Notes: generated by a model not told the origin, from the sequence alone. 64,000 nucleotides of DNA from Hippopus hippopus (GCA_946811185.2 OX328101.1:34146122-34210121); one strand, 5' to 3'. Shown: positions 1 to 11,776, counted from the stretch's first letter. Program-made: numbers and translations.

Positions 1-29
1 GGGTCAAGTTTGGATTCTCTGAAACATTA

Positions 30-245
30 CTGATCCCTGCTGTTCGGCCCTTAAACTGCTCTGTGCGTCTAAATGCACTTTTTGCGGACAATGTAGACCA
101 ATAATTAATAAACTGCAAAAAAAAGTAGTCTAATGAATTCTAATTCGTCCAAATGCACTTTTGTTGACAGTGTCGATTTATAACAAGCTGCACAAAACAA
201 ATAGTCTGATCTTGGACCTGATCGAGACAGTGTGTCGATTTTTAA
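30..245 (+). mobile_element. Repeat related to G2
   Basis: It shares CTGCTGTTCGGC, GTCTAAATGCACTTTTTGC and GACAATGTAGACCA with the reverse copy at 24140-24262. Confidence 0.55.
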
Positions 246-337
246 AAATCCGTGATATTTCTATATCAACAGGTTGCTGCATCCAGCAAAAAATTCGGCA
301 TTTTGGGATTCCGGTTTAACACTAAATTCATCATACA

Positions 338-528
338 CTTTCGAGTCTAACGGACCTGAAAGAAAAGCCTTTTGAAAACTTTGTGGAAAAGGGAGAAAAT
401 TCTGGTAACCAGCATTTTCTCCTGTTTCAAAGACAGGCATTATAATTTGAGTTGCATTTAATTTGTTGTCTGCAAATGCTTTTAACTTGATCGAGTCCAA
501 AATTTCGTCATTTGGTAACGAGTTCAAC
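338..528 (+). mobile_element. H1 hairpin element
   Basis: H1 is a repeat of about 225 bp. The forward form starts TTAACCCTTTACCACACAAT and ends TGGTAAAGAGTTAA, around an inner palindrome centred on GCTGGTAACCAGC and flanked by GGGAAAAGGAGAAAAT and its complement. This copy lacks its first bases. Confidence 0.75.
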
Positions 529-587
529 TTTTGATGGGAAAATGTGCTATATGCAGTTAAATACTAGTAGGTATACCTTAGCAAATA

Positions 588-795
588 ATTCCATGGTTTT
601 ACGACCCTGAGAAAGAAGGCTTTTAAAAACACACGGAAAGGTGAAAATCTTTGTGATCGACAAGTTCTCATTTTCCTACAATGTTTTCTACCCTTTCAAA
701 AGCAAGTTTCATTATGTGCCTCATTTGTCATCTGCAAATGCTTTCAACTTGAAAAAATAAAACTTAGAATTTAGTCATTTAGTAAAAAGCTAAAG
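588..795 (+). mobile_element. H1 hairpin element, decayed
   Basis: The outer arms match H1, but the central palindrome is disrupted (no GGTAACC). Confidence 0.6.
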
Positions 796-1494
796 GTTAT
801 ATCTTGATGGGGTAATTAAGTCAGAATTTACAAATTGTATTTTGTGTGTGTGGTTTGATTGTTTTGATTTGTATAATTTCCACTTCGTACGAATAAAGAA
901 ATAAAAAAAAAAAAGTGGGGGAGAAGGAGAAATAAAACCGATTTATAGCACATATATTAATTTTGAATACTGCTCAGAACCGTCAGAGTAAATGTAACGT
1001 TACATTTTTTATGCACACGAAAAGTTACAGATTCAGCATATAAGAAAACATTCATTTAAAGTTGGTTTTGATCGAACAAAAAGGAGAAAATGTTTTATTC
1101 CGAATATTCCATAGACCGTGTGGCGCCGATTTCTATTTGGTAATGCTTTTGCTTGAAGAGCGATGTCGCCTTTTCTCACAATGTCTACTACTATTAATAG
1201 TTCTATCCATGCATTGAACTATATTTTGATACATAAAGATGGGTACAACCTTTTCGCGGTTATGCTTTTTGCAGGTTGCGTCGTTTTAAATATGGAAGAA
1301 TCAACAATTAGCCCCTCACTGTTCAGACTAATGCTTAACAATGAACAATGAATATATGAAAGTTGTTTTAAGGGTAACATTTGGAAGATGCAAGAAACTG
1401 ATTGATTTAAAAAAGAGTTGTTTGAAAAAGTTAGAGATCAACTGCATGGTCTATAGAAGTCGTATTTTATACAACAATAGGTTAAATTTGTAAT

Positions 1495-1710
1495 TTAATT
1501 CTTCATCAAACGACAAAATTTTAGACTTGTCTAAATTTAGGGGTTTTTTTTAAAGACAAATAAAAGGTGACTCAAACTATGAAATCTGTCTCTAAAAGGA
1601 TCAAAATCAGTGCGAGAAAAGGAGTAGATGCAATAACTTTTTACAAGTTGTTTTCAAAAGCTTTCTACTACAGGATCGTTAAATCTCGGGACTGTGTGGT
1701 ACAGGGTTAA
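1495..1710 (-). mobile_element. H1 hairpin element
   Basis: TTAA at both ends. The centre is worn. Confidence 0.65.
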
Positions 1711-2060
1711 GTATTACTTTTTCCCACAGAGCAATTTTAGAAAGGGCTATTTCTCTGGGGTTTTCATGAGTGTATACGTAAATGATGCAGAAGCTAACTT
1801 TTTAAGTCATTTGTAAAGGAATATTCGTTTGTTTTACTCCCTTTTTCCACAATATTCATAGTCTATGTCAATTTTAATATACTGGATCTAGTACTGTCAT
1901 TCTTTTTACTGTTAATACTCTTTGTAGCAGAAACTGATTGAGTGGTGTAAAAAATATTTTTTTGAAAAGAAGATAACTTGTAAAAAGTTATTGCACTCGT
2001 TTCCATATTTTATCATAAACAATCAGCCGTATTTGTACAGCAATAGGTTAAAGTTGTTAT

Positions 2061-2324
2061 TTAAATCTTTACCAAAAGACAAATTTTCAAATTTGTTCTA
2101 TTTGAAGTCATTAAAAAAAAATAAAACATGACTCAAACGAAGGAATTTGTCTTTTAAAGAGTTAAAACATTGTGAGAAAAGGAGAAAATCAGTGGATTTG
2201 TCTTTGAAAGGGTCAAAAACATTCTCGGTTAAAATGCTGGTTACCAGCATTTTCTCCTTTTCCTAAAATGTTTTCAAAAGCCTTCTGGCTCGGGGGTTGT
2301 AAAAATTCGGAATTGATTGGTTAA
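2061..2324 (-). mobile_element. H1 hairpin element with internal duplication
   Basis: TTAA ends. The segment holding TTTGTCTTT(G)AAAG and AACATTGTG is present twice before the hairpin centre at 2233-2245. Confidence 0.7.
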
Positions 2325-2982
2325 TGGCTAAAAAGCTAGGTTCAGCTATAGTTGCTAATATAGACAGTGCCGATCAAGACAACACTACGCAGTCTGATCT
2401 CCCCTACTTTGGTCTGGTCAACACAACCTTGAAAAGCCTTCTACCTCAGGATCATTAAATCTTGGGACGGTGTGGTTGTGTAAAACTCTTTTTAGAGTAT
2501 TGAGATTAGCCATTTATCTCTCATGGCTAAACTTTTTTTTTTTCAACCGAGTTTGTAAGTAGCTAGAGCCCAATACCTCAGGCCGTGGCGTACAGGGCTT
2601 GACAATGGAGGTGGCCGATTCCTTTCAGAAGACTGATTATAGTCATTGCTACACGATGTATGCCACTCTTACCACTAGTTTCAACGTTGTTTAAACGGTG
2701 GTTACGAGAAAAGGCGGACAGTAGCTTGGGAGGAATATTGTGCCAAGTACTGGTTATAGAAACTCCATGAGTGCACGGATTAGTGGGTTGATGGCTATGA
2801 TAAGACTGAAATAATGATGGAAAATGGATCAAACACAAAACAACTAAATCTTGCTTTCAAGACAATCTGTGTCATTTGACAGCACAAATATCATCTATGC
2901 GCAATACTGCGTTTTGATTGGCTGATATGCTCCATTTCGCTCCACTTCATCCCCTTACAACTAAATCCTTTATCTATTAACG

Positions 2983-3192
2983 CTTTGGCTGCTGTGCGCG
3001 ACTTATTGACCTTTTGCGGACAGTGTAGATCAAGATCAGACTGCACAGAACGTGCAGTCTGATCTTTGATCTACAATGTCCGATAAGGATATATTTTCCT
3101 CCAAAAAAAATACCTTTGAAATAGCAAAATTTGTGTTTTTACTATCAGCTTAAAAGTTTCATTTCAGTTATTTTGCAAGCAAAGGGTTAGAA
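2983..3192 (+). mobile_element. G2 element, full length
   Basis: G2 is about 210 bp and begins TTAACCCTTAGGCTGCTAAG in good copies. It holds a hairpin of about 60 bp around GATCAGACTGCAC and GTGCAGTCTGATC, and ends AGCAGGATAAGGGTTAA. Here the hairpin is perfect and the ends are worn. Confidence 0.8.
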
Positions 3193-3211
3193 CTCTCACT
3201 ACCAATCAAAT

Positions 3212-3473
3212 GAGCCATGCTCTGGCGAAAGGGGGCTTAATGCATCTCTGCCATCCATTGTACCAAGCAAGTCAATACATAATTATGGATCTATAAAATC
3301 CATTTTTTGAAACAACCGACTGAATCATGTGGTAGAATGATCCTTTGACATGCAGAAAATTTAAAGATAGCGTAAAGTTTCGGCCCATGTCAGCCTGCAC
3401 GGACTGTGCAGGCTGACATGGGTCGATACTTTTCGCAAATGCATTAAGCCCCCTATTCCCAGAGCATGGCTCA
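3212..3473 (+). mobile_element. M5 element
   Basis: M5 is about 250 bp. It begins GAGCCATGCTCTGGCGAAAG and ends AGAGCATGGCTC, with an internal hairpin CATGTCAGCCTGCACGGACT and its complement. This copy is complete. Confidence 0.85.
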
Positions 3474-3544
3474 AATACATTCTACTTTTTTCGAAGGCTT
3501 TAAATAAATTTACGTTGCGTTTGGAGCTGACTCTAGTAAAAGAT

Positions 3545-3655
3545 GAACATGAGGTAGCGGAAGGTGTAGATCAAAAATCAGTCTGCACATTTTGTGCAGT
3601 CTGATCTTGATCTACGCCATCCGCAAAACTTATCCAAGGCGACATTGGCAGTGAG
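3545..3655 (+). mobile_element. G2 hairpin, partial
   Basis: ATCAGTCTGCACATTTTGTG and its complement form the stem. It follows M5. Confidence 0.65.
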
Positions 3656-3962
3656 AGTTAAACATGTTTTTATGACCCTGAGTTGGTGGACTCATGAAAA
3701 CATTGTAGGAAAAGAAGAAAATGCTACATGTACTTTCATGTACTCAGTTATTTTTACCGTTCTCTTTCCTTCCCCCCCCCCCACTATTTTAGCCATGTTT
3801 GGTGCATTATATCATCGGCAAAGTCTTAATTTGGACAAGTTTGAATTTTTTACATGGTAAAAAGTTTAGCTAGGTAAGCTAGCATTTGTTTCTTTTCCCA
3901 AAATGTTTTCAAACACTTTTTTAAAGAATAGTTCCATCACACAATACGGACAGAGCTGAAAA

Positions 3963-4157
3963 TTAACCGTATACCACACAATCCTATGTTTAAATGGCCC
4001 CTAGTTAAAAGATTTTTTATGAACATTGTGGGGAAAAGGAGAAAACGTTGGTTACCAGCATTTTCTTCTTTTCCCCAGTGTTTTTTTTCCAAATTCCATC
4101 ATTTGAGCCACATATACGTTGTCATCTGCAAATTTGTCGTCTAATAAAGGGTGAAGG
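3963..4157 (+). mobile_element. H1 hairpin element
   Basis: The palindrome GTTGGTTACCAGC is present. The 3' end is worn. Confidence 0.7.
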
Positions 4158-4237
4158 TCAATCTGTGTAATGTAGGGAATAGCCAGTATAAAAACAAATG
4201 GAAAATGTTCAGTGTAGGAAAATCAACTTTGGTTCAA

Positions 4238-4439
4238 ACCCCTGTAACAAACAATTGCAAGATTTATTGAACTTTAGGTAGATGACTTCTCAAAACATTC
4301 TAGGAAAAGAGAAAATGCAGGTAAACATAATTTACTCCTTTTCTTATAATGTTTTTCATACTTTCAAAACCACATTTGTCTTCTGAAAATGTTTACCAAT
4401 TGGACAAATCTAAAATTTGGGTTTTTGGTAATGGGTTAA
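4238..4439 (+). mobile_element. H1 hairpin element, decayed
   Basis: The outer arms fit. The central palindrome is lost to substitutions. Confidence 0.6.
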
Positions 4440-4488
4440 TTCAAAAACAAACTACATGTAAATGTACTTCATTTCTTAATTTTTTTTT

Positions 4489-4689
4489 TTAACCCTTTAC
4501 AAGACGACAAAATTTTAGCCTTGTCCAATTTGAAAGCATTTGCAGACGACAATTTCAGTGTAGCTCAAATGTTTCGATTTTTCTTTGAGAAGACATGGTT
4601 AACAGCCTTTTCTCCTTATCCCGCAATGTTTTCAAAAGGTTTTCTTCTCATGGTCATTAAAAGTCTGCATTATGCTGTAAAGGGTCAAA
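4489..4689 (-). mobile_element. H1 hairpin element, hairpin partly deleted
   Basis: The outer arms are intact (AGACTTGTCC-like block, AAAGCATTTGCAGACGACAA). Half of the central palindrome is missing. Confidence 0.7.
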
Positions 4690-4807
4690 TGGTGTTTAAT
4701 GGCGCATTGACATCTGTCATTTAGCGTGCTTGAAAGGTAATGTATTATCAATAGTTGTAAGAACTAAGTGGTAATTTAAAAGTTAATAAACTGCTCAAAA
4801 GTATTAA

Positions 4808-5286
4808 AGGATCACACAAATGCTAAAATTCAAGTCTTTCACTCCGCTAAACACTCGGTCTCTGTGTTCTGAAAACCATCAGCTTACATTCTTACTAGAC
4901 AAAATGGCTAAATAGTTTTCTTGTTTGTCTCATTTTAAATGCTGATAAGCCATGTTAAGAAGAAAATCAAGAAATTTGTTTTCCTTGTTGTTTTGTTAAA
5001 CAGCTCATATTTTTCCAATCTTTTGTTCATATTCTTGTCAAATCTAATGAAAGAAGAGGACGAGATGAAATAATGACACCTCCGATTCTCTTAAAAGCCT
5101 GTGTGACATATCAAAAAAACGGCTTTGACAAGAACAGCTCGTACATCTTTTGTGCAAACCAAACTGTTTTGCCTGCTCTGAGATTTTACAGTGTTAAGAC
5201 TGAATGAACTTATGAGCAGAAAATTATTTGCATTGTCCTGGACTGAAAAAATTATCTTGCGATCGAAGTTGAGGACATGTGATCCT
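4808..5286. mobile_element. TTAA-flanked element with AGGATCACA ends
   Basis: TTAA at 4804-4807 and 5287-5290 flank a 479-bp unit whose ends are inverted repeats beginning AGGATCACA. The interior has no recognisable protein. The TTAA duplication suggests piggyBac-type mobilisation. Confidence 0.6.
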
Positions 5287-5952
5287 TTAATTTTTTTGAG
5301 CAGCGTAATACTTCATGAACAAGAATTAAAAATTAAAGCAGAAAAATGTGGAATATATCTATTATATGATTGTAAGTGTTAGTAGGCTTAGCAACGAGGC
5401 AATCCTCATTGCAGAGTCATCCAGCGTGTTTTATATTTATGTCCTAAATTTAAAAATTCTATATTTTATTATAAAAATCTATGTCTTTCATATACTGTAA
5501 GATGTTATTCTGTTTAACGTTTAAAGATAACATGTACTTCATTTTTCATAATGTGGTATCAATTTGTAAAATATCTTAACCCATAACCATACTGGCTAAA
5601 TTTCAGATACAGCATTTGCTTGTATACCCTAGGGCTGTCCATGTGTCACCGTAGCCAACATATTTTCAAATAACTTGAATGAATTCAAAGTACACAGAGG
5701 ATGACAAACTGGTTGTGTTTGATATTTAAGATCTGTCGCTCAAATGGGGTGTGATGCAGTTAGAAAACCACATCACACTGCATTTGAGTGACAGATTTTT
5801 AATATGTCGTCTGCAAACACTTTCAATCTGGACAAGCCTACTCTTTTGGTATTTGGTAAAGAGTTAATCTGTCTACAGTAGGGATGTGAAGAATGTTGTG
5901 GTAATCGCTGGGACTGTATCTTTTACACTTGTATATTGTATCACCAAATGGT

Positions 5953-6021
5953 TCAACTTTCAAATATCATCTCAGTTTTGCCTTCCATGGTCTGTCTGTT
6001 TGCTCTAGATCTGTACTTTAC
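5953..6021 (-). CDS. Candidate last coding exon of the unrecognised - strand gene
   Basis: The acceptor is TTTGTTTAATTTTAG. In phase with 6789-6876 it reads VKYRSRANRQTMEGKTEMIF and then Glu-Ser-stop (TGA at 5955-5953). Seven segments joined this way (29185, 21138, 11268, 9006, 8762, 6789, 5953) give one 153-codon frame, but individual exons are weak. Confidence 0.35.
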   Translation of the reverse strand, partial: VKYRSRANRQTMEGKTEMIFES

Positions 6022-6788
6022 CTAAAATTAAACAAAAACAGAGGTAAGGAACTACATCCACATCCCCAAGTAGGCCAAAGTGGTCATTTGATTTAGCCTG
6101 TAGCTCTCAAAGGATTATGTTTTGATGATAAGAAATAACTTCATTAATGTAAAATTTATTTAATTCCTTTCCCTTTAAGCTGACGTAATATTGCATTCTG
6201 CATTACAACCATTCAACCAGACAAGACCGTTCACATAGCACAGTGTGGCTAATATTTTAGCGAATATATTACAGGCATGTTCATGGTCATTTTTTTTTCA
6301 AAACAAATGCTCATTTTGGTGTCAGCTTTGTAATGACCATTCTACTCTCTGCTGTGTCCTTTTTTCTCAAATACCAAAACCAAAAACCCTGTATGGGAAT
6401 AAGTAGAAACCATTACTTTATATGCTGACAGAATATATAATATTTATTTTATACACTCCAGACATCAGACAAGACTGTCCACCTAGCGCGGTGTGGCCAT
6501 TATAGGGAGGAGCTTTTTCTCTAGGCATGTCGATGGCCATTTTCTTCCTTGCTCCATACAGTGTGGGTGTCAGCATGTAAATGGCCATGTTGATGTCACT
6601 ATGGGGTTATATTACAATGTTTTCGGACATGCCTTGGCCTGACAGTCTTACATGAGAGACGGGCGCAAATATGTAAAGTAAATTAGTTGGGTTGAGGTTT
6701 TCATGAAACTAGGCAGCGATCCTATAATCTCTATAGATGATCTCTGCACCAGGGTACCCAACACACTCCATGACAGTACTATCTTTAC

Positions 6789-6876
6789 CTGCAAATACTT
6801 TGCAACAGAAAAGGCATAAGGCCCTATATCCTCTCTGTACATTGGCCATATCAGGTACACTTTTGCAGGCCGGTAC
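6789..6876 (-). CDS. Candidate exon of the unrecognised - strand gene
   Basis: The acceptor is ATAACCTAG and the donor TTTGCAG before GTAAAG. In phase with the exon above it reads YLIWPMYREDIGPYAF. A second frame, running on past the donor to a TAG, reads ALCLFCCKVFAGK with a cysteine cluster and a stronger purine-first pattern. Which is real is undecided. Confidence 0.4.
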
Positions 6877-7159
6877 CTAGGTTATCAATGTGGGGACAGC
6901 ACTGTCCACAAAAGCTCCTCCAAAGTATGAAATAAGCATGAAAAATATACAAACACAAATAATTTTGAATTTACAAAATTTTAGAAAATTATTAGAGTTT
7001 GTTATGAAGAGGTTTTCTGGTACTTGTTTTTTCATTCATTTTGATACAACACAGCATGAAGAGCCAACAATCCAGATGTATAAGAACAAAGATGCAAGAC
7101 ATTCACAGCATTGGCTTCAAGTGTACAAAGTTTGATTTGCTGATAAAGACCTTAAGTAG

Positions 7160-7383
7160 TACTTTACCAAACGACCAAAATTTTGCTTGTCCAAATTCAA
7201 AGCATTTGCAGACAGCAACTTAAATGCAGCTATTATGGCAGAATTTGTTTTTGAAAGGGTAGAATGCATAGTGGGAAAAGGAAAAAATGCTTGTTACCAG
7301 CATTTTCTTCTTATCCTACTATGTTTTCGAAAGCCTTCTTTGTGAGGGTTGTTTAAAGTCCGGATTATGTGGAAATGGGTTAA
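7160..7383 (-). mobile_element. H1 hairpin element
   Basis: Complete, with GCTTGTTACCAGC at the centre and TTAA at the right end. Confidence 0.8.
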
Positions 7384-7535
7384 ATCTTTAGTCTCAGACT
7401 CTTCCATAATGAAAGCACCTGCAGACAACAAATTATTTGAAGCATGTATGATGACCGTTTTCTTTAAAAACCTTCTCAAAAGAAAATATTGTAGGGAAAA
7501 AAGAGAAAATGCTGTTTCAAAATATGGAAGATTAT
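7384..7535 (-). mobile_element. H1 fragment
   Basis: The left arm directly follows the previous copy. The palindrome is mostly lost. Confidence 0.5.
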
Positions 7536-7781
7536 TTGCCAGCATCCTCATTCAACTACAGGAAAGATTTTTTTTTTTATTCTATGATGTGCATTTGACC
7601 TATTTACAAAAAAAAGATAAATGTTATTTAGAACAACCTGATAGGTCAGAAATTTCTTGTTTTCGAAGTGAAATTTATGTACAAAAGTTGTATAAGTGAT
7701 CTCTTTTTTGATGCTTTGTTATGTCTGACCTTGAAATGAACTTTACACTTTCATACTTTATGTATATTTGATGTAGTTACA

Positions 7782-8330
7782 TATAATTTGAAATTTTTTT
7801 GACAGCAACCTGATAGTTGAAACTTCCATTTTTTTTTAATAAAACCCCTGTCCCTGGCCACAATGCATATGTACCTATAATGGAAATTCCAACTGTCAGT
7901 CTGCCGAACCTCACTTGCCTATACGAACCCAATGTAAGATGTTTTCTTTATGAACTTTTAGTCTAATACTCTGATTTATTTTTAACCATTACGCTAAAAG
8001 TAGGTTTTCCAGGAGCTTCAATCCAATTTTCACTAAATTTGTTACTTTATGCCATAATGCCTATTTAACGTAACAGTTTACATATAGTTTAAGGAAGATA
8101 TTGTCAGCAGCTAGATTTTGCAGTCTGTATGTCTTCTTGAGTTAAAGCCTATATTTAAGAACTTTTTACTGGATAATTAATGAATATTTTCTACGTCTTT
8201 ACAATTGAAGTTTTGCCAGCAACCTGATAGTTGAAACTTCCATTTCTCGTTTTAACCCCTGTCCCTGGTCACAATTTACATATATATAATGGAAATTCCT
8301 ACCATCAGTTAACTGAGCCTCACTTGTTTA
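7782..8330. repeat. Direct duplication of a segment of about 130 bp (7782-7935 and 8212-8330)
   Basis: GCAACCTGATAGTTGAAACT, CCCCTGTCCCTGG and TAATGGAAATTCC recur in order about 430 bp apart. No function is seen. Confidence 0.75.
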
Positions 8331-8501
8331 TATTAACTTTATACTAAGGTAAAGCATTCTCAGTCATCAAAAGAACTTTTAGTGCTTAGTTTGAAAATAA
8401 AGGCTTTAGAAACAAATCCTTCCAAACATTAAATTTGCTTTTTCATAGTTTATGAACTTCTATACTGTGAAAAACTTTAAAACTGTCATTTCCTTATTGC
8501 T

Positions 8502-8690
8502 TTAACTAATTGCCAAACAACAAAAATTTTAGACTTATCCAAACTTGAAGACAACAAATAAAATGTGCGTCAAATAACGGTTTTTGACTATGGTATGGTT
8601 ACCAGCATTTTCTTCTTTCACCACCATGTTTTCAAAAGCTTTTTTTGCCGTAGGGTTTTTGAAAGTTTGGATTGTGTGTTTAAGACTTAA
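8502..8690 (-). mobile_element. H1 hairpin element, deleted centre
   Basis: TTAA ends. One half of the hairpin stem is missing. Confidence 0.65.
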
Positions 8691-8761
8691 CCTATAGTCT
8701 GTCATAAATATTCAGAAAGAAAGACACTTGAAAATATAAAGATGTTATATGGAACTCAAAC

Positions 8762-8817
8762 CTAGCAAAACTTGTACAAACAGGACAAGTATGAATGTCT
8801 TGCACCCAGTGTTCCTC
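8762..8817 (-). CDS. Candidate exon with a CPVC motif
   Basis: The acceptor is GGGCACAATAG and the donor TGCTAG before GTTTGAG, an atypical site. The frame continuing from 9006-9057 reads EEHWVQDIHTCPVCTSFA, with one Cys-x2-Cys pair. No family is recognised. Confidence 0.35.
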
Positions 8818-9005
8818 CTATTGTGCCCATACCGATAAGATGAAGTGCATTGCAGACAGGGATTTTATGCACAAAATGATGAAACAAAAAATACGCTAAA
8901 ACCTTCTAAGCTCTACCAATAAAAGTTTTGTTGAGCCAAATACATGTGAATTTAGAAAACTTTAACAACAGTACAGCTAAAAACTGACTGACAACTTTGA
9001 CCTAC

Positions 9006-9057
9006 CTCGAGTCCACAATCACCCTGAAATTTCCATATAGGCGAGTTCATTCCCTCC
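9006..9057 (-). CDS. Exon of the unrecognised - strand gene
   Basis: 52 nt between acceptor AATCTGTTGCAG and donor CTCGAG before GTAGGT. The fully open frame reads EGMNSPIWKFQGDCGLE with one base of phase in. Another frame, GGNELAYMEISG, meets TGA inside the exon and would make it terminal for the MADTLS frame. Confidence 0.45.
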
Positions 9058-9179
9058 CTGCAACAGATTTCAAAGGAATAATAATAAACTTTAAACAAAA
9101 TTTATCATTCTACATATACATAATTTTAGCATAAAATCAACACCTACGTAAAAAACATGTACATGTACTACAATCATTG

Positions 9180-9447
9180 ATTGATTGTATAGTGTTTAAT
9201 GCTGTTTTCAACATCATTTTAGTTATATCGCACCGATCAATGTTTTCTCCGCACAATAGTCTTTCCAGGCCACTGGCTGCTTTCCCACATAACGATCATC
9301 AGGACAATGGTCAGCAGTGAGAGGAATGAATCCAGTCGCAATGACTATCATCAATCCTCTGAAAGAAATTGGCCGAGCCAGGGATTGAACCCATGAGCCC
9401 CTGTCCTGCATGCTACTGACTGAGCTACTGGGGCTCGGCCTGTACCA
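9180..9447 (-). mobile_element. S1 tRNA-derived SINE
   Basis: On the - strand it has a tRNA-like head with A box TAGCTCAGTCAGTAG and B box GGGTTCAATCCC. A body containing GGATTGATGATAGTCATTGC and an AT-rich tail with AATCAATCA follow. Confidence 0.8.
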
Positions 9448-9499
9448 CAATGAATGAATGAATGGCGATTCAGCAAGGCATTGGCATCTAGGTCTTTAA

Positions 9500-9726
9500 C
9501 CCTTTACCACACGCCCAAGTTTTAACCCTGCTAAAAAACTGGTATGAAATTTTCAATTTGATAGAACAAACCCAAATATTGCTAGTTCAAAGTTTTATTT
9601 GGGGAAATGATAAATCCTTCTCGGACAGTGTAGATCCAAGTTCAGACCGGAAATTCTGTGCAGTCTTATCTTGACCCACACTGTCTGCAAAGGGTCAGTG
9701 AGTCGTGCTTAGCAGCCTAAGGGTTA
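9500..9726 (-). mobile_element. G2 element, full length
   Basis: It runs from TTAACCCTTTACCACACG to AGCAGCCTAAGGGTTAA with TTAA at both ends. The left tip resembles H1. Confidence 0.78.
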
Positions 9727-9907
9727 AAGTCCTTGAGTAAGACAGCTTTTGAAAACATTTTGGTAAATGGAGAAAATGCTGGATACTAGCATTTTCCCCT
9801 CTTCCAACGAGGTTTTTTTTTTCCTTTCAAGGACAATTTCATACAAAGAGATACATTTGTCATCTGCAAATGGCAAGTCTAAAAATTTGCCATTAGGAAG
9901 AGTTAGA
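9724..9907 (+). mobile_element. H1 hairpin element
   Basis: It abuts the G2 element ending at 9726, sharing its TTAA region. The centre reads GCTGGATACTAGC. Confidence 0.7.
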
Positions 9908-10004
9908 TACATCTGGGTAATGCTGAAGAATACATGTACATTAGAAAATACTGTGGCAGAAGGCATATTCCTCATTTTTCCACATATTGGCATATTCAAA
10001 TTAA

Positions 10005-10229
10005 GGTCTATGGCCACTACCTCTCATATTAAAAGAAGGAAGCCTCCGAGATTGGCCAAATAGCCTGTACGAAAACGTCGATGTTACACGATATTTACTG
10101 ATGTGTTAGTGAGTCTACTGCCCCTAACTCTCATATCAAAAGATGGAAGCTTCCAAGATTGGCTGAATAGCCTTAACATCAACATCGATGTTACACGATG
10201 TTTACTGATGAATTAGGGGGTCGTAGTCC
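10005..10229 (+). mobile_element. T3 element: TTAA-flanked, two internal direct repeats
   Basis: TTAA at 10001-10004 and 10230-10233. The ends GGTCTATGGCC and GGTCGTAGTCC are inverted. Inside, a unit of about 105 bp containing AGATTGGCC-type, AATAGCC and CGATGTTACACGAT blocks is present twice. Confidence 0.75.
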
Positions 10230-10338
10230 TTAAAATGAATATTGAAAATGCCTGTTTTACAAGAGTATTCTCACAGATACCTGCAGCAAATTTACTCAGC
10301 AGGTTGCTAAATAAATTAAGTGAATATTTTCCGTTAGT

Positions 10339-10705
10339 TTAAACTTTTACCACACATTCTTAAGTTTCAAAAACATGTTTTTTATCTCTTCAAAGGCAAA
10401 CCCATCTTTTGAGCCATATTTACCGTCTACAGCCCCTAACTCACATATTAAAAGATGGAAGCTACCAAGATTGGCCGAATAGCCCTTATGAAAACCTCAA
10501 TGTTACACAATATTTACCGATGAGTAAGTAACTCTACAGCCCCTAACTCTCATGTTAAAAGGTGGAAGCTGCCAATATTAGCCGAATAGCCTTTACAAAA
10601 ATGTCAATGTTTACCGATGAGTTAGGGGCCGTAGACCTTAAATTTGTTGTCTACATATACTTTCAATTAGTACAAGTCTAAAAATTTCATTTGGTAATGA
10701 CTTAA
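10339..10705 (+). mobile_element. H1 element interrupted by a T3 element
   Basis: The left arm is 10339-10418 and the right arm 10642-10705. T3 (10423-10637) sits at the TTAA of the H1 segment GAGCCACATTTAATTTG. The H1 palindrome is gone. Confidence 0.7.
10423..10637 (+). mobile_element. T3 element nested in H1
   Basis: The ends GTCTACAGCCCCTAACTC and GAGTTAGGGGCCGTAGAC are near-perfect inverted repeats around two direct repeats of about 105 bp. TTAA is at the right; the left one is worn to TTTA. Confidence 0.8.
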
Positions 10706-10764
10706 AAGACTGTCAAGATACATGTATTACAATTTCATGTCATGTTGAGAGAATATCTGTACAG

Positions 10765-10822
10765 ATAATAGTAATGTAGATCTCAGATCAGATTGGGTAT
10801 TTTGTTCAGTCTGATCATACCA
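10765..10822. repeat. G2-like hairpin
   Basis: GTAGATCTCAGATCAGATTG with an inverted GATC arm, joined to the H1 copy at 10817. Confidence 0.5.
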
Positions 10823-11039
10823 CACAATCCCAACCTTTAACAACCCTGATAAAGAGACCTTAGAAAACATTGTGGGAAAATGAGGAAATGCTGGTAACCA
10901 GCATTTTCTTCTTTTCCCACAATGTTTTCTACCCTACCCAACACAAATTTCAATTTTGAGTCACATTTATTTTGTTGTCTGTAGATGGTTTCAATTTGGT
11001 CACATCCAAAAGTTTTGCTGTTGGTAAAGCTAGGGTTAA
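10817..11039 (+). mobile_element. H1 hairpin element
   Basis: Well preserved palindrome. The left TTAA is missing because it abuts a G2-like hairpin. Confidence 0.85.
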
Positions 11040-11263
11040 CCCTTTACCAAACAATAAAATTCTAGATTAGTCCAAATTAAAAGTATTTAAAAATGACCAG
11101 AGAAATATGGACCAAATGATGAACCCTAGTCTTTAAAAGGGTAGAAAACATTATGGGAAAAGGAGAAATGCTGGTTACCAGCATTTTCTCCTTTTCCCAT
11201 AATGTTTTCAAAAGCCTTATTCCATACGGTTGTTAAACTTGGGATTGTGTGGTAAAGGGTTAA
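11036..11263 (-). mobile_element. H1 hairpin element, tail-to-tail with the previous copy
   Basis: It shares the single TTAA at 11036-11039 with the forward copy. Its other TTAA lies four bases from the splice donor of the exon at 11268. Confidence 0.85.
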
Positions 11264-11267
11264 ATAC

Positions 11268-11381
11268 CTGATCTGTGTTGAACTTCCCATACAGATGCGC
11301 TGCTGAGTTGTAGACTGTTCTGATAACTGCTGCTGACAAAGTGTCTGCCATCTTTTCCAAGCAATGCCACTTTGAAACAAT
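11268..11381 (-). CDS. Exon of an unrecognised - strand gene, possible start codon
   Basis: 114 nt between acceptor TTCAATTCAAG and donor GATCAG before GTATTT. All three frames are open. The frame with the best purine-first codon pattern contains an ATG in a good context (AAAGATGGC) and reads MADTLSAAVIRTVYNSAAHL, ending phase 0. A second frame, WKRWQTLCQQQLSEQ, fits the phases of the neighbouring exons better. I do not recognise either product. The donor lies only four bases from an H1 element (TTAA at 11260-11263). A diverged second copy of this exon lies 1.3 kb upstream in the gene (12583-12686). Confidence 0.5.
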
Positions 11382-11548
11382 CTTGAATTGAAAACCCTAC
11401 AAAAAAAATAGAAGAAAACCTCTGTATTTTATTTTGGAGGAGGGTTAGGGAGATGGGAGTGGGGAATTGTTGTGAGGCAGTTTATAAAGTTACTTTGTGT
11501 TATTTTTTACTTTTCTGTTTTTTCAAATCTTTGCTTGTTTCATTTTTC

Positions 11549-11776
11549 TCTTTACCACACAAGCAAAATGTAGACTTGTCCAAATTGTAAGTTTTTGTAG
11601 ACAACAATTTATGTGTGGTTGAATTGATGGAATCTGTATTTTATAAGGTAGAATTAAAACACTGTGGGAAAAGGAGAAAATGCTGGTTACCAGCATTTCC
11701 TACCTTTTCCACAATGTGTTCAGAAGGGGTCTTTATCAAGGTCATGAAAACACGGGATTGTTGGGGAAAGGCTAGA
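11549..11776 (-). mobile_element. H1 hairpin element
   Basis: The centre GCTGGTTACCAGC is intact. The TTAA ends are worn. Confidence 0.8.

Noticed and set aside
9223..9450. Possible tRNA gene (A and B boxes)
   Set aside because: The cloverleaf is incomplete, and the same head-body-tail structure recurs elsewhere, so it is a SINE. The same holds for 21484, 49642 and 62690.
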